A stretch of DNA of 50,801 nt from Streptomyces niphimycinicus (lineage in GTDB: Bacteria > Actinomycetota > Actinomycetes > Streptomycetales > Streptomycetaceae), in the NCBI RefSeq assembly GCF_018883605.1, contig NZ_JAHLEM010000028.1:1-50801 (forward strand), written 5' to 3'. The position numbers and the translations under genes are program-made. Below, one piece after another: positions 45,701 to 50,801 of this stretch (position 1 is its first letter; each line of letters begins with the position of its first letter). The notes beneath the pieces were generated by a model that saw only the letters and a list, made by a program, of their open reading frames with translations, did not search any database and was not told the origin of the DNA.

Positions 45701-48700
45701 CCCGGCCGGGAGACGGACCGCGCGCGCGTCGCCCTCGGGCCCGGCGGCCATGGCCTCCAGCACCGCCCGGTACATGCCGGCCAGGCGCCGCATGTGGGCC
45801 TTGCTGACCACCCTTTCGTTCGAGTTCACCCACAGGACGTCGCCGCGGTTGTAGACGGACAGGGCGAACTCGTGCGGCCCGATGTTGGTGCGGGTCCCGG
45901 CCGCCACCCGGTCGGTGTCCACCTGCCGGAAGTCGAGATAGTTGAACATCACGTCGATGAGCCGTCGCCCGCCCCATTCCCGCTGAATGACCGGCATGGG
46001 GTAGCGCCGGTGCGCCCACAGCTCGACCTCGCGCTCAAAGACCTGGGTGAGCAGCTCCCGCCAGGTTCGGGCGCTGCGGTCGACCGCGACCGGCAGGGTG
46101 TTCAGGAACATGCCCAGCACCTGGTCGGCGCCCGTCACCTCGGGACGGATGTCACAGACCAGACCCGTGTGGTAGGCGGGTTTGTCGGTGATCTGTCCCA
46201 TCACCTTCAGATGCGCGGCCAGCAGCACGCTCTTCATGGACACACCGACGGTGCTCGCCAGTGCTCGCAGGTCACCCGCAATGTCCTCGAAGGACAGCGG
46301 GACGTAGACACGTTCGTCGGAGTCACCCGCCAGTTCCGCGGGAATCCGGACCGGCTCGTACGTGGCGGCGATCCCTCGCCAGTACTCGGCATCCTCGTCG
46401 GCGGCCAGCGAGCGCAGCTCGCCCGCGATCGCGTCGGCGAACCGTACCTCGGGCGCCTGGTACGGCGGGACCGGCAGGCCGTCACGGATCCCCTGGTAGC
46501 AGTCCAGCAGCTGCTCCAGCAACAGGTGGTAACTCCAGCCCTCGGTGATCACATGCGTCTGGGTGAAGGTCACCCACCACGCCTCGTCGCTCTCGATGTG
46601 CGCGGTGATCCTCATCAGCGGTGCGCGCTCCAGGTCGAAGACGTGGGCGCGCTGCTCCGCGGCGAGTTCCGCCCGAACCTGTCCGAGCTCCTCCTCGTCG
46701 CAGCCCCGCACGTCCCGGATGTCCACCGGGATTCGGGCGGTGGCGTGCACCAGCTGGAGCGGCGCGGAGAAGCCGTTGAGCCGGATGGAGGTGCGCAGGA
46801 CCTCGTGCCGTTCGGCCAGCACGGCCGCGGCGGCCCGGAGGGCTTCGGGGTCGAACGGCCCGCCGTCGGTGACCCGGAAGGTGTTGATGATGTGGTATGG
46901 GTTGCGGGCCCGGTCGGCCAGCAGCTCGATGATCATTCCGAGCTGTGTGCGCCCCAGCGGATAGGCGTCGACGACGCCGTCCGGGAGCTGGGCCCGGTCC
47001 TCCTCGGAGATCAGCTCGAAGGGTGCCACCAGGTCGTCGTCGGCGGCCGGAGCCCGGTCCGCGATCAGCGCACACAGACGCTCCACGGTCCGGGCCTCGA
47101 ACACATCGCGCACCGTGACGTCCAGGCCTTCGGCGCGCAGCGCTCCGGTAACCGCCACCGCGCGGATGGAGTCCCCGCCGAGATCGAAGAAGCCGTCGCT
47201 GACCCCGACCCTGGCGACGTCCAGGGCACCGCGCCAGATCTCGGCGACCTTGGACTCCAGCGGGGTGCGGGGCGCCAGGTAGTCCCCGGCCGTGAATGCG
47301 TCGTCCCCGGGGTCGGGCAACGCGCGTCGGTCCACCTTGCCGTTGGGTGTCAGCGGAATGCGTTCGAGCGTCACGAACGCCGCGGGCACCATGTACTCGG
47401 GCAGCTTCTGCGCGAGCCGCTCCCGCAGTTCGGCGGGTTCCACCGGTGCGCCGACCAGTGTGCAGTAGGCCACGAGACGTTCGCCGCGCAGCACGACGAC
47501 TGCTTGGACGACCCCGGGATGGTCGCCCAACTCGGCCTCGATCTCGCCGAGTTCGATGCGGTGACCACGCACCTTCACCTGGTCGTCGCGACGGCCGAGG
47601 AAGTCCAGCGCGCCGTCCGGCCGCCGGGTCACCAGGTCGCCCGTCCGGTACATGCGTGTTCCCGCGGGGCCGTACGGATCCGGTACGAACTGCCGGGCCG
47701 TCAGCTCCGGTCGGCCGAGGTAGCCGCGCCCCACACCGATGCCGGCGACGTGCAGTTCGCCGGGAACACCGACCGGCACCGGTTCGAGCCGCTCGTCCAG
47801 CACGTACAGCGCGGTGTTGCGGACGGACGAGCCGATCGGAACCCGGACCAGTTCGTCGGCCGTGGCGATCCTGGCGTGTGTGACGTCGTCCGAGCACTCG
47901 GTCGGTCCGTACGCGTTGACCAGGGGAACGCCGAGGAACCGACGCAGCCACCGGTGGCACAGCGTCGCGGGCAACGCTTCGCCGGTCACGACGAGATGGC
48001 GCAACGCCGGCAGCTGCGGAGCCCGGCCGTCGAGGTCCCACGCGTCCAACGCCGCCCTGAGCAACGAGGGCACGACCTCCAGGGTGGAGATGCCCTCCTC
48101 GGCCACCAGCCCGAACAGCGCTCTGGGGTCGAGGGCGGTGTCCCCGTCCACGGCACGCACCCGGCCTCCGACGACGAGCGGCGCCAGCATCTGCCACACG
48201 GAGATGTCGAACGCGGGGGACGCGTTCTGCACGACACAGTCGGTGGCGCCCAGACCTAGGTCCTCGATCTTGGCCAGGAGGTGATTGCCCATGCCCGCAC
48301 GGCTCACCATGGCGCCCTTGGGGCGTCCGGTCGACCCCGAGGTGTAAATCACGTACGCCAGGGCGTCCGGTGCGGGATCCGGCAGGGAGGGAACGTGTCG
48401 TCCGTCGGCCGGGAGCTCCAGCCGGTCCAGCAGGACGGCCCGTTCCGCGTCGGCGGCGACGTCCGAACGGGTCAGGAGGAACCGGGCCCCGGCATCGTCG
48501 AGCATGAAGTCCCTGCGCTGCGCCGGTGATTCGGGATCGAGCGGCAGGTAGGCGGCCCCGGCCTTGAGGACCGAGAGGACGGCGAGCACCAGCTCGGCCG
48601 ACCGGTGCAGGCAGATGCCCACCACGGTCTCCGGCCCCGCACCGAGACCCCGCAGGCGCTCGGCCAGCAGGTCGGACCGCGCGTCGAGTTCCGCGTACGT

Positions 48701-50801
48701 CAGCTCGGCGTCGGGACCGGACACGGCGACGGACCCGGGCGTCCGTCCGGCCCAGTTCCGGAAACGATCCGGTACGGACACGAAGGCGGGCTCGCTCGGT
48801 GACGGCTGCGCCACCAGCCGTTCCCGCTCGTCGCCGGGCAGGTGGGTGGCGCGAGCGTCCCCGTCGGGATCGGCTGCCATCGACTCGAGAACCGCGCGGT
48901 ACATGCCGCCCAGGCGCTGCCCCGCCTCGCGGCTCAGGGCCCGGGTGGACGTGCTCAGACTCAGCCGGTTCCCACGGGAGTGGAGCGTCAGGTCGAACTC
49001 CGTCAGCGAAGCGCCGAGCGCTGCCTCGGCGCGCACCGCCGGCGCCTCGTCCTTGAGCAGGTCCACGTAGTTGAACGCCACGTTGAGCAGGCGCTCACCG
49101 CGCCATCGCTGCATGGCGGGCAGCGGATACCTGCGGTGCTGCCACAGCTCCACCTCCTGCTCGAAGACCTGCAGCACCAGGTCGCGCCAGGACGCCGCGG
49201 CGCGGGTCACCGGGAACGGAACGGTGTTGAGGTGCATGCCGTACACCCGGTCGGCGCCGTCCAGCTCCGGTCGCGCGTCGCACACCAGTCCTACATGGAA
49301 CCGGCGCGCCTCGGTGAGCTGACTCATCACCTTGACGTGCGCCGCGAGCAGCACGCTCTTGACGGACACCCGCAGCTGGGCGGCGAGGTCGCGCAGCGGC
49401 GCCTCGATGTCGTCGATCGGCACTCGCACGTCGTACGGCTCGCCCGGCCCATCGCCCGCCCAGTCGTCCGGGAGCACCACGGGGGTGTGGGTGTCCACGA
49501 CGCGCCGCCAGTAGGAGGCGTCCTCGCCGGACTCCAGGGAGCGTAGCTCGGCGGCGATGTGGTCCGCGTACCGCGCTGCGGGCGCTTCGTAGGGCGCCGG
49601 TTCGAGGCCGTCGCGCAGCCGCTGGTAGCAGCTGATCAGTTCCGACCTCAGCCAGTTGTGGCTCCACCCCTCGGTCACGGCGTGCGGCCGGCTGAGCGAG
49701 AGCCACCAGGTCCGCTCGTCCTCGATGAAGACGGCGATGCGCAGCAGCGGCGGGGAGTCCAGGTCGAAGGGCGCGTCGCGTTCCTCCGCGAGCATACCCA
49801 TCAACAGGTCTCGATCACCGTGCACTTCGTGCACCGGGACCCCGGGCTCGGCTTCCGCATGCACCACCTGCATCGGGACCGAGTAGGCGTGCAGGTCGAA
49901 CGAGGTGCGCAACAGGTCGTGCCGGCCGATCACGATGGACGCAGCGCGCCGCAGGGCGTCCGCGGAGAAGGGCCGGTCGTCCGAGACCCGGTAGGAGGCG
50001 AAGCTCCGGTAGGTGTGGCTCCCGGTCAGCATCTCGACGACCATGCCCAGCTGAACCTGTGACATGGGGTAGGCGTCCGCGGCCGTGGCGGGCAGCAGGG
50101 CCCTGTCCGCGGCGTCGACGAGGGCGAACGGCTCGACCGGCTGTTCGGTGCCGACCAGCGCGTCCCTGCCGTCGAGAAGGTCCGCGAGGCCCGCGACGGT
50201 TCGCTGTGCGAAGACGTCCTTCACTCCGACGTCCATCCCGCCCGCACGCAGCGCGCCGACCAGCCGGACGGCCTTGATGGAGTCGCCGCCGAGTTCGAAG
50301 AACCCGTCGTGAAGGCCCACCCGCTCCCGGTCCAGGACGCTCTGCCACACGGCCGCGATCCGGTTCTCCAGGGGTGAGCGGGGTGCGACGTACTCGTCCT
50401 GGGTGAGGGCCGAGAGGCCGGGCGCAGGCAACGCGCTCAGGTCGAGCCTGCCGCGTTCGTCCGCCGGTTCCCTTTCGAGCTCGACGAACGAGGACGGCAC
50501 CATGTGGTCGGGCAGGTACTGCCCGCAGTGGACGGCCAGTTCCGTGGCGTCCGCCGACTCTCGCACGGGCACGCAGTAGGCCACCAGTGTCCTGCCCGCG
50601 TGTGCGTCCTCGTGGGCCACCACCGTGGCGGCGCGCACGTCGGGGTGCCTCACGAGTACGGCCTCGACCGCGGCGGGGGCGATCCAGTGGCCGCGCACCA
50701 TGAGGTGACCGTCCCTGTGGCCCAGGAACTCAAGCGAGCCGTCGGCTCGTTGGCGCACGAGCTCACCGGAACGGTACGCACGGCTGCCCGCGGGGCCGAA
50801 C
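39719..50801 (-). CDS. NRPS-3 (5' end beyond window): (A)-T-C-A-T-C-A-T-C-A-T-[beta-lactamase-like]
   Basis: About 3693 residues are visible; the gene enters from the right edge inside an A domain. In translation order: partial A1 (50801-50410) with YRSGEL and RGRLDL in place of YRTGDL and NGKxD; T1 (FFELGGDSIKAV, about 50290); C1 (50090-48800, PHAVTEGWS); A2 (48780-47290, signature D-I-W-E-V-T-A-D-D-K); T2 (about 47180); C2 (46990-45690, THVITEGWS); A3 (45660-44100, D-V-F-C-V-A-M-V-Y-K); T3 (about 43990); C3 (43830-42530, SHLIMDGWT); A4 (42500-41010, D-L-P-K-V-A-E-V-G-K); T4 (FFDLGGHSILAI, about 40890); serine-beta-lactamase-like domain (about 40735-39740). The last has SxxK as SMSK (Ser codon 40568-40570), HGG (GHGGSPIG, 39866) and KAN where YxN is expected (Lys codon 40277-40279). 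It has no alpha/beta-hydrolase TE and no E domain. The C-terminal domain probably releases or cyclises the peptide. All C domains lack the first His of HHxxxDG. Confidence 0.93.
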   Translation of the reverse strand, partial: FGPAGSRAYRSGELVRQRADGSLEFLGHRDGHLMVRGHWIAPAAVEAVLVRHPDVRAATVVAHEDAHAGRTLVAYCVPVRESADATELAVHCGQYLPDHMVPSSFVELEREPADERGRLDLSALPAPGLSALTQDEYVAPRSPLENRIAAVWQSVLDRERVGLHDGFFELGGDSIKAVRLVGALRAGGMDVGVKDVFAQRTVAGLADLLDGRDALVGTEQPVEPFALVDAADRALLPATAADAYPMSQVQLGMVVEMLTGSHTYRSFASYRVSDDRPFSADALRRAASIVIGRHDLLRTSFDLHAYSVPMQVVHAEAEPGVPVHEVHGDRDLLMGMLAEERDAPFDLDSPPLLRIAVFIEDERTWWLSLSRPHAVTEGWSHNWLRSELISCYQRLRDGLEPAPYEAPAARYADHIAAELRSLESGEDASYWRRVVDTHTPVVLPDDWAGDGPGEPYDVRVPIDDIEAPLRDLAAQLRVSVKSVLLAAHVKVMSQLTEARRFHVGLVCDARPELDGADRVYGMHLNTVPFPVTRAAASWRDLVLQVFEQEVELWQHRRYPLPAMQRWRGERLLNVAFNYVDLLKDEAPAVRAEAALGASLTEFDLTLHSRGNRLSLSTSTRALSREAGQRLGGMYRAVLESMAADPDGDARATHLPGDERERLVAQPSPSEPAFVSVPDRFRNWAGRTPGSVAVSGPDAELTYAELDARSDLLAERLRGLGAGPETVVGICLHRSAELVLAVLSVLKAGAAYLPLDPESPAQRRDFMLDDAGARFLLTRSDVAADAERAVLLDRLELPADGRHVPSLPDPAPDALAYVIYTSGSTGRPKGAMVSRAGMGNHLLAKIEDLGLGATDCVVQNASPAFDISVWQMLAPLVVGGRVRAVDGDTALDPRALFGLVAEEGISTLEVVPSLLRAALDAWDLDGRAPQLPALRHLVVTGEALPATLCHRWLRRFLGVPLVNAYGPTECSDDVTHARIATADELVRVPIGSSVRNTALYVLDERLEPVPVGVPGELHVAGIGVGRGYLGRPELTARQFVPDPYGPAGTRMYRTGDLVTRRPDGALDFLGRRDDQVKVRGHRIELGEIEAELGDHPGVVQAVVVLRGERLVAYCTLVGAPVEPAELRERLAQKLPEYMVPAAFVTLERIPLTPNGKVDRRALPDPGDDAFTAGDYLAPRTPLESKVAEIWRGALDVARVGVSDGFFDLGGDSIRAVAVTGALRAEGLDVTVRDVFEARTVERLCALIADRAPAADDDLVAPFELISEEDRAQLPDGVVDAYPLGRTQLGMIIELLADRARNPYHIINTFRVTDGGPFDPEALRAAAAVLAERHEVLRTSIRLNGFSAPLQLVHATARIPVDIRDVRGCDEEELGQVRAELAAEQRAHVFDLERAPLMRITAHIESDEAWWVTFTQTHVITEGWSYHLLLEQLLDCYQGIRDGLPVPPYQAPEVRFADAIAGELRSLAADEDAEYWRGIAATYEPVRIPAELAGDSDERVYVPLSFEDIAGDLRALASTVGVSMKSVLLAAHLKVMGQITDKPAYHTGLVCDIRPEVTGADQVLGMFLNTLPVAVDRSARTWRELLTQVFEREVELWAHRRYPMPVIQREWGGRRLIDVMFNYLDFRQVDTDRVAAGTRTNIGPHEFALSVYNRGDVLWVNSNERVVSKAHMRRLAGMYRAVLEAMAAGPEGDARAVRLPAGEREQLLGQAAGSGARGRVDGRVHELFEAQARRTPDAVAVVFGDDTWTYAEVDARANRIARHLRGLGARPETVVGVCLPPGAELMPALLGVMKSGAAYLPLDPANPPDRLGFMLRDAGVRTVLADSRTAPAIGEVHDGNLVVLDQESFGTQLPTPPAPLGEPDNLVYVIYTSGSTGRPKGVAVSHANVVRLMDVAEEHFAFDESDVWALSHTFAFDVSVFEMWGALLHGGTLVMVERAVLRSPDDYLGLLVERQVTMVCQTPSAFRSLVGALADDDPRGSRLALRAVVLAGEKVEPAELRPWVDRAGLGRVALTNMYGPTETTVYTTYHRYSKRDFAPGAGNRIGRPLADLSMYLLDALGHLVPLGVPGEICVGGPAVARGYLDRPGLTAERFVPDPFGPPGSRLYRTGDLARRGEDGVLEFVGRIDDQVKIRGYRVELGEIETALLDEPGVREAVVVVRDGDSGDRSLTAYVVPTGAAELDPAALRTCLGDTLPDYMVPAAYVVLDRIPLTANGKLDRRALPAPGRSAYAGSRFVPAATPLEERLVAVWQAVLGVDRIGTADPLFDLGGDSIRAVMIAGRLREAGVDVTARDILEQQTIGALSIGLSARSAVAPRRLTPPFGLLSPEDRDRVPVGLVDAYPLTRVQLGMLVEMMAADGPRLYHRVVSAPFPASEPFSAEALRHALTELVARHEVLRTSIDLDTCSVPVQLVHAEAPLAPRVMDFVGERELREFVAAESEAVLPHESAPLLRVCVHTAADGSWHLTLTQSHLIMDGWTFSMLRGELLDLFRAVRDGDPLPPSRLGRARFADAVATELRALDSAEDRAFWRDTVTDHAKFELPRNWGGEGPTYRIAVELDEVSEGLRALATAACVPMKSVLFAAHLKVLGQLTGERRFHSGLVTHTRPELEGAEQVYGLHLNTLPFPAEISAGTWRELVAEVFAQEMRMWPHRHYPMAAIQQEFARGDRLVDVRFSYQDFGRSEEEPTEGLGFSRTEFPFAVSTAGARLVLTLDATAVSPVNGERLAELYRLVLAAMAADAEGHPRTLLVPDEESELLFGAWASNPAPEPECTALELFERQAKAVPDAVAVRAHDGVLTFAELEVKANGYGRRLRELGAGPETVVGVLLPRGVELIPWLLGVWKAGAAYLPLEPSHPLERISAMLDDAHAPVVVTDPDRAAGLATVFDGSVVTAQSVTVGAETPPVVPRDLDATAYVIYTSGSTGRPKGVQVTHRGVANHLRWAVEELVSDHPGGAPLFSSVAFDLVVPNLWAPLLAGRPVTVLDADLDRLGEALVEASPYAFVKLTPAHLDILTRQLSAEQAAGLTNVLVVAGEALSARTVEAWRRLAPAVRLINEYGPTEASVGTTVHPVDDASSSMAVVPIGRPLPNATVYVLNHGMVPVPMGVAGELHVGGTGVARGYANRPGATAERFVPDPFGPPGSRLYRTGDLVRMLVDGTIEFLRRVDRQVKLHGHRIELGEIEAVLLEHPDVSRARVVLREDEPGDRRLVAYLEAAHDDGEAVRAHLGQRLPGYLVPSHVVVLDELPLNANGKVDEHALPRPRRAPARDRTEPRTPTERLLTRLWCDLLAVREVGTEDSFFDLGGHSILAIRLVAEAQAAGLPLTLFGLYQYRTLRELAGALDTESPSRPTLPAGSESWPLPSPDEAMRAGRTPGVSVALLRGGELVAVRCFGTLAAGGTDQVTPRSVFQVGSMSKYVSAVGALRLVDEGVLDLDEDVNTYLKDWRVPDGVGDAPISLRRLLGHRSGLTPNEGKGYPATSAPTLLEVLHGRAPARNAPVAREQPPGSFRKANVHFSVVQQLMVDATGEPFPELMRRLVFEPLGMTDSDFDQSYPNRAPAPVALGHHADGTPVDGGWLVRPDMAAAGLWTTAADIARLTVEIRRSWLGRQSALLEVDTVQQMLTPAADSSYGLGAVVDASGGDPQFGHGGSPIGYHALVTCGLRSGDGWVVLTNGFAGQDAVRIFVNARLADEAGQ
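39740..40735 (-). other. Serine beta-lactamase / PBP-like domain fused to the NRPS C-terminus
   Basis: About 330 residues after the last carrier domain. They begin near SPDEAMRAGRTPGVSVALLRGGELVAV and contain FQVGSMSKYVSAVGALRLVDEG (SxxK), LLGHRSGLTPNEG, PPGSFRKANVHF (YxN position), VFEPLGMTDSDF, MAAAGLWTTAADIARL and FGHGGSPIGYHALV (third box). This is the class C beta-lactamase / penicillin-binding fold, related to the stand-alone PBP-type thioesterases (SurE, DsaJ, MppK) that cyclise peptides head to tail. Here it is covalently attached. The nucleophilic Ser and Lys are kept; the Tyr is Lys. Confidence 0.85.

Noticed and set aside
41129..48259. A 2376-residue plus-strand open frame
   Set aside because: It is antisense to NRPS-3 and made of low-complexity Arg/Gly/His-rich shadow sequence repeating with each module. 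All NRPS motifs are on the minus strand.
40770..50801. Repeated DNA segments every 3.2-3.4 kb, considered as a tandem repeat or CRISPR-like pattern
   Set aside because: They are the conserved A, T and C domain motifs of successive NRPS modules. The spacing equals module length and there are no short direct repeats with spacers.

Overview
The window is high-GC DNA with GTG/TTG starts, a fused PcaL of the Streptomyces type and large modular NRPS/PKS genes. It looks like an actinomycete, most likely Streptomyces. About two thirds of it is a hybrid PKS-NRPS gene cluster that runs off the right edge.

Left edge (1-4.2 kb): a chromosomal catabolic gene (pcaL) abuts a tyrosine-recombinase integrase that has taken the place upstream of it. 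This suggests a junction between core chromosome and an integrated island. Next come the remains of an IS5-type transposase and a frameshifted C-terminal stump of an iterative PKS, closed by a strong hairpin terminator.

Decay and accessory zone (4.2-11.1 kb): a small secreted protein, an intact IS4-family element with CTAG flanks, a tryptophan-type halogenase with two frameshifts, an intact flavin reductase, a twice-frameshifted ArsR-type regulator, a C-terminal fragment of a second phenol-type halogenase, and a secreted propeller-like protein. The PKS and halogenase stumps each match the C-terminus of an intact gene further right, so this zone looks like the wreck of a sister cluster.

Live cluster (11.2-50.8 kb): a leftward pair encodes a diaminopropionate-synthase-like PLP enzyme and a cation/proton antiporter. 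A rightward operon encodes a TauD/SyrP-like dioxygenase, flavin reductase, NRPS-1 (C-A-T-C), a KAS III-like acyltransferase and a 6-methylsalicylate-type iterative PKS. An IS1182-type element sits inside the loop of the terminator that separates this operon from a convergent leftward operon. That operon encodes a P450, type II thioesterase, NRPS-2 (A-T-C-A-T), a free carrier protein and an FAD halogenase. The rightward and leftward operons share a near-identical promoter (ATAG-N3-GGTAGGG...AAATATAGA-N2-CCCC). Beyond lie an Eis-type acetyltransferase and a third leftward operon encoding NRPS-3 (at least four modules plus a fused serine-beta-lactamase-like C-terminal domain), an MFS exporter and an OTC/VioL-like carbamoyltransferase.

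Inferred pathway: the PKS makes a methylsalicyl-type acyl group. The KAS III-like enzyme moves it to the free ACP, the halogenase with its flavin reductase chlorinates it, and the starter-like C domain of NRPS-1 joins it to the first amino acid. NRPS-1 ends in a C domain and NRPS-2 starts with A-T, so one module is split across two proteins. NRPS-3 extends the chain by at least four residues. Adenylation signatures suggest a diamino acid at one position and an Asn-like or ureido amino acid at two. The beta-lactamase-like domain may release or cyclise the peptide. Dioxygenase, P450, carbamoyltransferase and acetyltransferase would decorate the product or protect the host. I cannot match the whole set to a known product.
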